From: Dermatemys mawii
Taxonomy: Eukaryota; Chordata; Testudines; Dermatemydidae
Direction: 5' to 3'
Length of the DNA stretch: 64,000 bases
Assembly (NCBI GenBank): GCA_007922305.1
Contig: ML677364.1
Span: 16,080,260 to 16,144,259 of the forward strand
The notes under the pieces were generated by a model. The model worked only from the letters and a program-made list of their open reading frames with translations. It did no database searches and was not told where the DNA came from. Positions 1 to 10,186 of the stretch are shown here, one piece after another. Position numbers and translations under genes: made by a program. Positions within the stretch are counted from its first letter, which is position 1, and every line of letters starts with the position of its first letter.

Positions 1-945
1 GCCACCACTTCCTTAGGTAACCCATTCCAGTGCTTCACCATCCTCTTAGTGAAAAAGTTTTTCCTACTATCCAACCTAAACTTCCCTCAGTGCAACTTGA
101 TACAATTACTCCTTGTTCTGTCATCTGGTACCACTGACAACAGTCTAGAGCCATTCTCTTTGGAACTCCCTGTCAGGTAGTTGAAAGTAGCTATCAAACC
201 CCCCTCATTCTTCTCTTCTGCAGACTAAATAAACCCAGTTCTGTCCAGCCTCTCCTCATAAGTCATGTGGTCCAACCTAATTATTTTTGTTGCCCTCTGC
301 TGGACTCTTTCCAATTTTTCTACATCCTTCTTGTAGTGTGGGGACCAAAACTGGACACAATACTCCAGATGAGGCCTCACCAATGCCGAACAGAGGGGAA
401 TGATCACATCCCTCGATCTTCTAGCTATATTCCTACTTATACAGCCCAAAATGCCATTAGCTTTCTTGGCAACAAGGGCACACTGTTGACTCATAACCAG
501 CTTCCCATCCACTGTAACACCTAGGTCCTTTTCTGCAGAATTGCTGCCTAGCCATTCAGTCCCTAGTGTGTAGCAGTGCATGAGATTATTCGGTCCTAAG
601 TGCAGGTCTCTGCCCTTGTCCTTGTTGAACCTCATCAGATTTCTTTCAGCCCAATCCTCTAATTTGTTTAGGTCCCTCTGCATCCTATCCCTACCTCCAG
701 CGTATCTACCACTCCTCCCGGTTTAGTGTCATCTGCAAACTTGCTGAGGGTGCAATCCATGCCATCCTCCAGACCATTAATGAAGATATTGAACAAAACC
801 GCCCCAGGATCGACCCTTGGGGCACTCCACTTGATACCAGCTGCCAACCAGACATGGTTGATCACTATCCATTGAGCCTGACAATCTATCCAGCTTTCTA
901 TCCACCTTATAGTCCATTCATGCATCCCATAACTTCTTTAACTTT
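1..945 (-). mobile_element. CR1 LINE fragment, reverse transcriptase C-terminal part and start of 3' UTR
   Basis: The minus strand encodes the C-terminal part of a CR1-type ORF2 (non-LTR reverse transcriptase). The frame at 225-683 contains the family landmarks LEYCVQFW and DVEKLERVQQRATKII. The frame at 668-925 contains the polymerase motif FADDTK, which holds the catalytic aspartate pair. The two frames are separated by a frameshift, so the copy is dead. Element sense runs from about 945 down to 1 and the window edge cuts off the terminal 3' UTR. The copy is 5'-truncated near 945, as is usual for LINEs. The text closely parallels the CR1 copies at 50.6 kb and 60.3 kb in this window, which supports the call. 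Its job was copying its own RNA into DNA at the insertion site; it has no host function that I can see. Confidence 0.95.
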
Positions 946-1924
946 ATCAAAAACTAGAGATTCAAGGGATAGTGAGTAAGAATACTGGAAACAAATGATT
1001 ATATATAAAACAAAATCGCAACATGTTTTCTTTAGACTAAACTTAATTAACACGTTAACCTCTTGTCTAAAGAAGTTTATCTCATTCAAAGTTTTCTCCA
1101 GCATTTTCAACCAAGCAGGTCGAGATCCACTTTAATGAAGCAGAACTGATCTCCATTTACTTCCTAGGTGAGGGATGGTCAGGTGTCTCCTTTGTCCCCC
1201 AAAATATACTCAGGCAAACCACTGATATACACCTTCCTATAAGGTTCTCTCACCACAATTCTCTTTCTCTTCCTGTTAGTTTCTTTCTGAAGTTCATACA
1301 ATCCTCCATTTGCATTCACTTCAGACTGGTGATAGGAGACCCATTGTGAATGAGACAACGCTCAGTATACACGTGAACAGAGAGATGGATAAACATCTCT
1401 TATCTGACAAAAAAACTGCTTTCACTTTTACCAGTATTTGATACAGACTTGCAGAACATACTCTCAGTATATATTCACATAACTTTTTACATAACATCTG
1501 CACATGCACTTCAAAAATGATACTGATGACCAATATGACACTGGCTTTCATTTGAGACCTCACGTGACATTATTTGGTGAACTAGAATGTACATCCATAC
1601 TCAAAAGTTTCTTGTAATCCTTCCACACCTTTGATGCAAGTTGGCATCAAAACATTCTTGGGTCACATGACCCTTATCAACAGAAAAGTCCTGGATCAAG
1701 CACTGTTGAGATGCTAATGTTTTTTGATTAGGCTCATGCAATTTAACTCAATCACTGAATATATGCCTGGTAAAAACCTGGTAATAACAAATGGCTTGTA
1801 ATAGTACTCAAGCACCTGTAGGCTAGAGGAAGATGTAAAATCATGGATGTGTGGAAGTTTACCGATCAGTATCAGGCAGGAAACAACACATGATAAGCAA
1901 CCTTGGAAGATAAGCAACTCCACG
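946..1924. other. No gene or recognisable repeat
   Basis: This is AT-rich unique-looking sequence between the CR1 and the Gypsy relic. Short minus-strand open frames (907-1110, 1321-1563, 1714-1923) have no motif I recognise and are best read as chance. Confidence 0.5.
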
Positions 1925-3266
1925 CAGTTTTTAGTTTAGTTACATTGAGGCAGGATGGCCCAAGTATCTAAAGAGCACTAGGGCTGTGGCAAGAGAGTAC
2001 TTTTCTGTAGGCAGACTATTAAACTAGTCCAATGGATTAATGATTAAAGGTGATCTCACAGTCATCCCAAGAGTTTTGCGAGGAGAAGTTCTAGACCTCA
2101 TCCAGGAAAGACGTCAAAAGCTAACTAAATGCCATGACTGGACCAATCAGCCAGCTGTAATCAGCAAGGACATTAAGAATAAAGTATCTTCATGTGAACA
2201 TTGCAAAACTAACAGATCAACACAATGCAAAAAATAAAAAGCCTCTAATAGCAACACCTACCAGACAGACTCTGTAAGAGGCTACCAGCAGATTTACATG
2301 ACTTCAGAGGACATCATTACTTAGTTTTAATGGATTATTTTCCTAGATATATTGAAGTGCCATAATATATTTGAATGATACAACATATTGCAATGCTATT
2401 GAGAAATTAAAGAGCACGTTCGTCCATTTAGTATTCTGGAACAATTATTGTTGGACAACAGAACAATTCACTACAGTTGAATTTAAGTCATTCCAAACAA
2501 AATATGATTTTTAACATATCACTAGAAGCTTTCAGTACCCACAAGCAAATGGAGAGGTGGAGACGTCTGTGCATACAGCCAAAAATATATTGAAGCCGGC
2601 AGATCCATTCCTTGCTCTTCTGAGCGACTGATCAACATTGTTTGTAGCTACTGGCTATGGCCCAACCCAGCTTCTGAAAGGAAGGCACCTCAGGACAGTT
2701 CCAACACTGAAAAACAATCTAGCTCGAAAGAGGCCAAACCTGAGAAAAATAGTGAAATCGGATCAAAAGGGGAAAAAAAGAGTTTATGAACACTTTTATA
2801 ACCAATGTTACACAGAGAATTGCCTGACATGAAATCTGGTGACCTGTTTGTGTCAAACTGGATGCAGGAACAGAATGGAGAACTCCAGATGCTGAAAAAG
2901 AAAAAGAATGCCTCACCCAGATCAGACACTGATGAGATAGATGGTGGGAAGTTCAGCAGAAACTGTCAACATCTTCAGTTTGTTCCAGAGACTGAACATT
3001 CCACTGAGCAGACTCTACAAAGTGTAAATGCAGAACCCAGAGAAGAAGAATGATTCACCGATTCCAAGTCTGCCAAAGACATCCTTTGCAAACAGAAGAC
3101 AACCTAATCACCGAGCATTACCCCTTCTAGCATTATAGGTTTTAAAAAGTATGATTTTAGGGATGAGTAACAAAGAGACATGGGTTGAAATTTAAAGTTA
3201 GTTAAAATTAGTTTTATAGCTTTAAAAGTGTAAAAATGGAGGCAAAGCAAAAATAAAAGGGTGAGA
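1925..3266 (+). pseudogene. Decayed Ty3/Gypsy retrotransposon, integrase region of pol
   Basis: Pieces of a Ty3/Gypsy integrase are readable on the plus strand in several frames. In order: a zinc-binding region ending in CEHCKTNR (about 2190-2220); the first catalytic block with LVLMDYFPRYIEV (about 2315-2355), which keeps the Asp; a damaged second block around DNRT (about 2450), where family members have DNGT; and QANGEVE (about 2545-2570), which holds the Glu of the DDE triad. A downstream piece (2805-2870) contains PDMKSGDL, typical of the end of integrase in this family. Stops and frameshifts occur throughout. No reverse transcriptase or gag is visible upstream, so only the 3' third survives. 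The frames at 2040-2237 and 2638-2832 belong to this relic. Confidence 0.85.
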
Positions 3267-3368
3267 TGTGATAGAAATCTTAAACTGAATTGTAATGTTT
3301 AGTCACTAGTCTGTGCTGTGTGAAGAATAAAGCAGCACATCTTTACTGAGTGCTGGAGACAGTTTACA
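3267..3368 (+). mobile_element. Possible short 3' LTR of the Gypsy relic
   Basis: A purine-rich run (AAAAGGGTGAGA, about 3255-3266) resembles a polypurine tract. It is followed at once by TGTGATAG, a plausible LTR start. AATAAA lies at about 3326-3331 and a CA dinucleotide closes the stretch at 3368. The far boundary is a guess and the LTR may be longer. No 5' LTR is present in the window to compare with. Confidence 0.4.
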
Positions 3369-3986
3369 ACCTTTTTATAATGGTAAAGTTGCTGTTATTG
3401 CTAGTGTCCATTTTACCTCTGCCTCTGTGTGACAAACCTGACAGTATAAAAGTGCAAATAATCACTGAAGATGGAGCTGGTAGAGATGCCAATAGTCAAG
3501 GTGGCCTGACACTTCCATTTTCAGTTGCTGAGAATTTCGCAACATTTTCAAGCCGGCTTTCTTCCTCAGGATCAGCTTTTCTGAAAAGCTGCAGAACAAA
3601 GCATGTCTGAGATAGTGTTGCCACGTTAAATAAATATTCCACCTCTTTCTTTGAAGAGTGCGAGTAGCTTCATGTGCTGAAGCAGGAAAATGAAATTTGG
3701 CAGAGGTACTGGAGACAGTGCTACCTTTTGCTATGCCAGGCAGACCTGGCTGATTTATATGTCTCTGAAAACTGTCATGTGTACATGTTCAGTGGAATTT
3801 GTTAGTGGCTTGTTGCTAAAATGTCTGAACTTTTCATCTGCATTGAGCACCTCCAGTCCCAAAGAGCTTCCTATATACCAACTACATGAGCATGCTTCCA
3901 GATCCCAACTTGGTCACATACATGGTAGATGCAGAGCTAGATCTCTGAATGGAGTCACATAGAGGAACAGGAACAGCCACCTTTTG
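3369..3986. other. Unclassified sequence, no supported gene
   Basis: A frame at 3350-3610 starts with a hydrophobic stretch (LLLLLVSILPLPLC), but its first residues lie in the putative LTR and the rest has no family resemblance I can name. I treat it as chance. A frame at 3690-3962 is likewise unrecognised. Confidence 0.4.
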
Positions 3987-3994
3987 GCCTAGAG

Positions 3995-4202
3995 CAGGGG
4001 TTCCCAAACTTGATTCATAACTTGTTTAGGGCTGTTTCTGGCAAATAGGAGCAGCGGGAGCTCCCATTAGCCAGGAATGGTGAACCACAGCCATTGGGAG
4101 CTGCAAGTGGCCGTACCTGCAGACGCTTAGGTAAACAAAGTGTCTCATCGCCCGCCAGGGGTTTACCCTAAACAAGCTATGAACCAAGTTTGGGAACCCA
4201 TG
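3995..4202. mobile_element. hAT-type MITE, 208 bp, perfect 8-bp TSD
   Basis: The terminal inverted repeats are CAGGGGTTCCCAAACTTG on the left and the complement of CATGGGTTCCCAAACTTG on the right. The element is flanked by identical 8-bp repeats GCCTAGAG at 3987-3994 and 4203-4210. An 8-bp duplication with CAGGG-type ends is diagnostic of the hAT superfamily. The interior has no coding capacity, so the element was mobilised in trans. Its sequence resembles a GC-rich MITE common in turtle genomes (recognition by eye). Confidence 0.9.
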
Positions 4203-4222
4203 GCCTAGAGAAATGTGCAGAG

Positions 4223-4648
4223 CAGGGATGGCTAACCTGTATCTCCAGAGCCTCTCGGGACTCTTCAGAAGTTAATATGGGCTCCTTGTATAGGCACCGA
4301 CTCCTGAGTCAGCGCTACAGGCACCAACTTTCCAAGCTGCTAGGGGGTGCTCACAGCTCAACCCCTGGCTCTGCCAAAGGCCCTTCTTCTACTTCCCCCC
4401 TTCCCACTCCCTCCCTTAAGCCGGTTGTGCCCTCTCTCCTCCCACTCCCAGAGCCTCCTGCACCCCATGAAACATCTAATCAGGAGGTGCGGGGAGATGC
4501 TGACTGGTGGGGCTGCCGCTGGGTGGGAGGTAACGGGAGCAGGATTGAGGAGAGCTGATGCAGGGGCTGTTGACATAGTACTGTAGCTCTTTGGTAATGT
4601 ACATTAGTAAATTCTGGCTCCTACTCAGGCTCAGGATGGCCAGCCCTG
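4223..4648. mobile_element. hAT-type MITE, 426 bp, perfect 8-bp TSD
   Basis: The left end CAGGGATGGCTAACCTG matches the complement of the right end (CAGGGCTGGCCATCCTG) at nearly every position. Identical 8-bp repeats GTGCAGAG flank it at 4215-4222 and 4649-4656. The interior is CT-rich and noncoding; open frames across it (for example 4347-4586) are composition artefacts. The interior also contains text resembling yet another short repeat (around 4287-4360), so it may be composite. It starts 20 bp after the end of the preceding hAT MITE but has different ends and its own TSD, so the two are separate insertions. Confidence 0.88.
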
Positions 4649-4656
4649 GTGCAGAG

Positions 4657-5545
4657 GATTGGATGCCAGGAAGAAAATATGTGTTTTAGTGTCAGTTCTT
4701 CCAGTGACTGTGGTTAATTCTGTGTACTTCACCATCATTATTATCGAGCAATACTTCATGTTCCTACCTTACGAATTAGCCAAGCATCCTGCACTCAGGT
4801 GGCTGGGAGATTGTACGTGATCAGTTATGGCAGCTACTGTGACTAGAACAAAGGACTCTAAAGATGCTAGTTTTATCCATTCAAAATGAAAGTGCCAAAT
4901 CTATGTTCCTGGTTGTGCTGTCTACAATCAAAAGACCATAGCCCACCCAGTATTCCCATGCCTAGCTTTTAGATGCCCGGAAAAATCATGGAATCCACAA
5001 AACCTGAGCTAGGTAACTAGGTGTTATGTGTACAGCATACACTCAGATAATTTACCATAAAACCATTCAATACTCCTGCTGGAAGACTGCAATGTAATTC
5101 TACTTTTATTCTTAGAATCCAGAATGGTAACATACAGTAAGCAAAGCCAGAGAGAGAAAAAGCAGATGAGCCATAAGGCAGAGAGACACAACCCACCCCA
5201 CATTATTTCCAGACTGACTCTGAGCTCGTGCTTTCCTGCAAAGGCTGCAAGCAGGAGCAGGGCCCAGCTGCCTCCATCCCAGCCCCATGTTCTTAAAATG
5301 ATAGCTTGCAATTCCAACACAGTCTTCAATATACCCCATTAGGCTCCATATACAATGCTTGGCCTGAGACTGGGATCTACAAAAGCCAACATACTGGGCA
5401 AGGATGTGCCTAAGACAGTTAGTGGGAGAAGCCAGTGAGAGGGCTATGTCCCAACCCCCTCCTCTCTCACAGAGTTAAGAGCCTAAATCCAGGCTGCCAG
5501 GGGCCCCCTATCTTTGTTTGCAATCCACAGTCATTTCTCCTTCTC
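4657..5545. other. No gene or recognisable repeat
   Basis: The sequence looks unique. Overlapping small open frames on both strands at 5024-5342 shadow each other and carry no recognised domain. Confidence 0.5.
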
Positions 5546-5740
5546 TGAAGCGAGAGCCCTAACCACTGAGCTATGACAGAGTCTGATGTGGGGCTTCCTC
5601 AATCTCTCCCATTGAAGCCATTCTCCTCTGGCCAATTAATATTAAATTATTTAATATACTATAGCATGAGAGTGACTCTGCAGTCCAGTGGTTAGGGCAC
5701 TCACTGCAGAGGTGGGAAACGCCCGTTCACATCTGTTCTT
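5546..5740. mobile_element. tRNA-derived SINE heads in inverted (foldback) arrangement
   Basis: A tRNA-like A-box region reads on the minus strand at about 5548-5583 (complement: CATAGCTCAGTGGTTAGGG). A second, diverged head reads on the plus strand at about 5670-5735 (CAGTGGTTAGGGCACTCA followed by a B-box-like GTTCACATC). Between them lies an AT-rich self-complementary centre (5628-5664). The arrangement suggests two SINE copies or one foldback element. Neither head is an intact tRNA gene. Confidence 0.6.
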
Positions 5741-8235
5741 GTCAGGTAGAAGAGGAAATTGAACAGGGGTTCTCTCACATCCCAAAACATGCTAAAAATG
5801 GGGATGGGGCAGTTCCTCTCTCCCCCACCAAACATTTTTGTGGAGTTGGACATACACTGAGTACCCTGCAGATCAGATGGGCAGCAGAACACCTGTCTCC
5901 ATCTGATTTGAGAATCACACAGGGACTTCAGCACGAGATATGTGTCCCAGTGCCTACCTAAGGCAGCACTGAACATGCCCAGAGGCAGAAACTTAGATGC
6001 ATAAGAAACTTTTACAGTGAAAATTAAGGTGCCAGTTGAGTTTAGGTGTCTACGGGGGTAGGTGGCAACTGAGCTGTGGGTCTCTGTATTTCAGTAGTGC
6101 CTAAATCTGGGGTTAAAGCACCTAAGTCTCTTAGTAGTTCTGGGCCTGCACTTCTCCAGAACAAAGAATAGAAATCAGGATTCATGTTTTTTAACATTTC
6201 TTTCCAATCTAATAAATAGCCATGTAAGGCACTGGGGAAATATTTGTTTTAGCCCCCTGCATCTAGTGGCTAGTCCACTTAGAGGATAACAACTTTCTAT
6301 TGTTATCAGTTATTCCTTTAGATGAAGTGGTACAGGTTTGTGCAGTGGATCCAGAGGTCATAGGTACAGCTAGCCGGGAATATGTCCCCCTCCCTTGAAC
6401 AATTGCTATGAAAAGGAAAACACTAGAACATTACATTTAAAAAAACCCAACCCTTATGGTTAGGAAATGTAAATATTAAGGCTGCCTGTGTAAATTTAAC
6501 TCAGTCCCCATGTGCAATGATGCTATGCTTTTTGTTCTTCAGGACCCCTTGCTCTTTCACTACACAGAATATATAGTGACCTTGTGTTTGAGGCACTAGA
6601 ATAGAAAAAAGGATTTTACCCTCTTTTACAGACTTCCTAGGGGATGCTGGGCAAGACAATGATCATGCATAAACACAAAGGGACAGAATCAATATTGCAC
6701 ACGCAACTTTATTCTGCTGTTTCCCAACATTTTACTGCTTGTCTTTGAAACCTTAACATTCTTGCAGCATAATTTTTTAATTTGCATTATTGTGCAGAGT
6801 TGGGGGAGTAGGATGGACTAACTTGCTTTGAGAAGTGAGAGTCATGTACCTTTAAGTGGAAACTCAGATTTTCACTCCCAGAACCAAAAGAAGGTGAGAC
6901 TATTGTGGGATGCTCTCACTGCAAGGTAGACATACCCTCAGAGTACAAGAGCACCATCTGCAATACTGACCTATCAAAGCAAGAAGATTAAAAACTGAGT
7001 TTAGTTTTTTTTAGCAGGTAGGTGAACACACACATATTTATATTTCTCATTCCCTTTAAGTTCTTGTCTTAAAAATTCTAATTCATGTTTTATGTAAAAC
7101 AAAGCCATGCCGTAACGAAAGTTCTCATAAAAATATCGGCATTTTTCACCACTTACTGTATTGTATGGTATATAGCTATAAAATGCTAGACAAATGTTCT
7201 GTGATTGCAGCCACATTCAGATTATATTACATAAAGTACAGTATGGGCTGCAATTTTTCTTGTTTCCCTGGTAACAACTGTAAATGCACTAACTCTCTGA
7301 ACTACTCCACCCCTCCTGCTGCTGATGTCAGACACAGGAGAGGTACATATACAACTCAACTCCACACCTGTCAAACCAGGCGGATGGTCTGTTTGATCAT
7401 CCTGTTTTGGTCCCACAAAGCCCAGTCATTTGCTGATCAGAGAGCAGTGTTAATTAAGTCAGCTATCAGGATACTGGGGTGGGGGGAGGAGCAGAATTCT
7501 CCCACTTATGCTTTAGTTTTAAACAATGAAGGAAACAGGGAGGCAAAAAATTTCCACATGACGAGAGCTTAAGGAGCACGCTGGTAACACAAGGAATACA
7601 GAAACCCTTCTTATTGTTAATAATTTCCAGTAACTGGACATTATTTAATGCTTAATGACTGTATAACAGAATTCTTCTGGAATTCCATACTACCACCACA
7701 TGAATGCCAAAAGAGCTCAACATGGATAATACAATGGACCGAGAAGAAATGAATTAGGATTTTCCATCTGTTATCTGACAGGCACACTTTAAAACAAGTG
7801 ACCCATCCTTATTAATTCTTCTGGTATTTTAATAAATCAGGATGAATTAATGTGGTATTTATGTCAATGGGATATGCACCTCCATAGGAATTCCACTGTA
7901 AGTTAGCAATTAATTAATGTACCTGTAGCAATTACTGGAGAAGATTAGTACTTGACCTTAATATCCATGTACTAGGGTGGCAGGCTGCTCATTTTCACCT
8001 CAAAATTAATGAAGAAAAACATTTGTATGTAAGTGTGCCCCTTATGGTCATTTTGTTTACTATGGTATTTCATCATTTGCCTCAGTAATTACAAGTCAGC
8101 CTGTACCTACAAAGTTAGATTCAGTGGACTGAAATCTACTGTGAGCGACACTGCTGAAAATATACCACTACACTATACATTTACTGAGGTAACCAGAGAA
8201 CAGTAACTCCCATGTTTATGATTTACACATTCACT
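5741..8235. other. About 2.5 kb with no supported gene
   Basis: This is mostly unique-looking AT-rich sequence. The frame at 7165-7572 (135 aa) shows no recognisable motif and is overlapped by other frames on the opposite strand. Confidence 0.5.
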
Positions 8236-8332
8236 CTTTTTTAAAACAACCTGAAAACCTGAAAAAAAAACTTGAAGATTTTTGAAAATTTTCATTTATG
8301 GGGAAAAATAATTTCCTGACCAGTTCTAAAAT
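8236..8332. repeat. Terminal piece of an AT-rich interspersed repeat
   Basis: The text runs through GAAAATTTTCATTTATGGGG and ends near CTGACCAGTTCTA. It resembles the end of a common AT-rich turtle repeat, similar in style to the larger element at 41.4-42.5 kb. Confidence 0.4.
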
Positions 8333-8519
8333 GAGAGAGGGGGAGTGGTCTGATAATTACACCACAGTCCTCACAGATGGATCTTCCCACTGACCTCCTC
8401 TGTTTCTGAGGTTTGTAGTACAAGTATGGAACTACACATGAATTTGATGAATGGTTACATAATAAAGACCCTGCTGTGAATCCCTCACTATCGTTAATAA
8501 GTGCTCACCTACTAATCAC

Positions 8520-8655
8520 TATTGTCATTTATTATTTGCGTTTTGGTAGAGGCCAATAGCACCATGTCAGAGATCAGGACTCCATTGTGTTAGGCTCTTG
8601 GCAAACATTTAGAAACACATGAGAGCTGCCTGAAAGAATTCACTATCCAAAGCCC
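8520..8655 (+). repeat. Old SINE-like amniote repeat, diverged copy
   Basis: A stretch with the order 'ATTATTTG... AATAGCACCATG... CATTGTGTTAGGCTCTTGGCAAAC... AGAATTCACTATC' parallels the better preserved copies at 34.2 kb, 47.3 kb and 55.9 kb. The class of this repeat is uncertain to me. Confidence 0.5.
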
Positions 8656-9475
8656 CTAGCTAGCAAACATGAATGCATGTGAGTAACTTTATGTACCTAA
8701 CTAGCTGTGGTGGAAGTGGAGCGGCTCTGTAAAAAGATATCAGTATTTTATGTTGGCCAGGTTATTGGATGTTAACTCTGTGACTTTAATGGGTTCAATC
8801 AACAGGGCTGTTGGAACACAGACTGGCAACCAAAACAATGATTCAAGATAAGACAGCCCTCAAACACTAGGGGCTGTTGCAGGACAATGGGAGAATCATG
8901 GTCCCTGAAGAGACTGTCTCCATCTTCACTGAGCCCTTCCAAATTGGGTATGGACAGCAGGGCTTAAAAACTCAGAAACTGAGAAAATAAAGCACCCAAA
9001 GCTGTATTAGAAGTTACTTTCCTTTGGGGGCAGGATAAGAGGGGGAGGCAGCTGTTGATGAAATGCTGTTCAGCCTGACACACACGGACACCCATCAGGG
9101 ATGTGTGAAGAAATTCGGTTTGCCTGGGCTTCTGTAGGGGATGGAAAGTCTTTAGATAAGACAGACATGCATATAAACTGTTGTTTTAAAGTCTTTTTTT
9201 CCCTTTTGTTGTACTTTGTTCCTATTGTTAAAATGAAACAATCCTCTTGTTTAAGCTAGCTGTCTGAGAACTCTATTCACCACAGGTTGCAGGCTCACAA
9301 AGGCAAAAACTGCAGTCAGACCTGTTGGGTCAGCATGGTTGATACATCATTGGTACTATAACCCAGAGCCTGGTCTAGGAGTGGGGGAATTGCAGAATTA
9401 CACGCCAGGGAGGTAAAGGCATGAACACTTATGGGCACACTCAGAGACACCAGAAAGGGGATAAAGTTACAGCTA
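8656..9475. other. Unclassified; weak LTR-like features
   Basis: Around 8970-9240 there is an AATAAA and T-rich text reminiscent of an LTR R/U5 region. I find no TG...CA boundaries or flanking duplication, so no element is called. Confidence 0.3.
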
Positions 9476-9488
9476 CTACTATAACAGT
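9476..9488 (+). repeat. 13-bp target-site duplication, left copy
   Basis: CTACTATAACAGT occurs here and, identically, at 10174-10186, bracketing the PLE foldback exactly. Confidence 0.9.
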
Positions 9489-9536
9489 AGTGACAAAGAG
9501 TCCTGTGGCACCTTAAAGACTAACTAAAGTTTTAGA

Positions 9537-9576
9537 GCATAAGCTTTCGTGGGCTAATACCCACTTCATCGGATGC
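9537..9576 (-). ncRNA. Hammerhead-ribozyme-like motif (variant core), left arm
   Basis: On the minus strand this is the mirror of 10049-10088: core CCGATGA, 5-bp helix II, GAAA, self-complementary AGCT, and a 4-bp GCAT/ATGC helix I. The core has C where the hammerhead consensus CUGAUGA has U, which is expected to impair cleavage. Confidence 0.5.
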
Positions 9577-10048
9577 ATGCAGTGGAAGTATCCAGGGGCA
9601 GGTATAAATAGGTAGGCAAGAACCAGGTGGGAGATAACAGGGTTAGTCCAATGAGGCTAAACCAGCTTGTTATCTCTAATCAGGGAGGGTGAGGTATTCC
9701 TCTAGCAGCTGAATTGGAGGTGTGAATAGCGAGAGAAGAGAAGCTGCTTTTGTAGTTAGCTAGCCACTCGTAATCTTTGTTCAATCCTTGATTGATAGTA
9801 TCAAATTTGCAAATGAATTGCAGCTCTGCAGTCTCTCTTTGCAGTCTGGACTTGAAGTTTTTTTGCTAACTACAAAAGCAACTTCTCTTCTCTCGCTATT
9901 CACACCTCCAATTCAGCTGCTAGAGGAATACCTCACCCTCCCTGATTAGAGATAACAAGCTGGTTCAGCCTCATTGGACTAACCCTGTTATCTCCCACCT
10001 GGTTCTTGCCTACCTATTTATACCTGCCCCTGGATACTTCCACTGCAT

Positions 10049-10088
10049 GCATCCGATGAAGTGGGTATTAGCCCACGAAAGCTTATGC
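10049..10088 (+). ncRNA. Hammerhead-ribozyme-like motif (variant core), right arm
   Basis: GCAT (10049-10052) can pair with ATGC (10085-10088) as helix I. Core CCGATGA is at 10053-10059, followed by one extra A. GTGGG (10061-10065) pairs with CCCAC (10072-10076) as helix II. GAAA lies at 10077-10080 and AGCT (10080-10083) is a palindrome that could form helix III only between two molecules. The layout follows the minimal hammerheads known from Penelope-like elements. The C in the core and the extra A are departures from the consensus. Confidence 0.5.
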
Positions 10089-10173
10089 TCTAAAACTTTA
10101 GTTAGTCTTTAAGGTGCCACAGGACTCTTTGTCACTTCTGCAATTCCAGACTAACACCGCTACCCCTCTGATT

Positions 10174-10186
10174 CTACTATAACAGT
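10174..10186 (+). repeat. 13-bp target-site duplication, right copy
   Basis: Identical to 9476-9488. Confidence 0.9.

Larger units (their letters stand above)
9489..10173. mobile_element. Penelope-like element foldback (two inverted 3' ends)
   Basis: Two copies of the 3' region of a Penelope-like retroelement face away from each other. The left arm (9489-9760, minus sense) and right arm (9865-10136, plus sense) are both 272 bp and differ at only two positions by my comparison. The 104-bp spacer (9761-9864) belongs to the minus-sense copy and encodes the C-terminus of the PLE protein. Its complement reads QKNFKSRLQRETAELQF, matching the intact frame at 59.1 kb. The right copy continues 37 bp further to a fuller 3' end. 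One 13-bp duplication surrounds the whole structure, so it entered as one event. Near-identity of the arms suggests a young insertion or recent arm homogenisation. Confidence 0.9.

Noticed and set aside
3350..3610. Small secreted protein with a signal-peptide-like start
   Set aside because: The first codons lie in the putative Gypsy LTR, the rest shows no family resemblance, and hydrophobic starts are common by chance in AT-rich DNA.
5548..5583. tRNA gene
   Set aside because: Only an A-box-like head; no matching acceptor and T arms.
9489..10136. Terminal inverted repeat DNA transposon
   Set aside because: The arms are 3' ends of a Penelope-like element with coding text pointing to each arm's 3' end; the 13-bp duplication and lack of transposase-type termini do not fit a DNA transposon.
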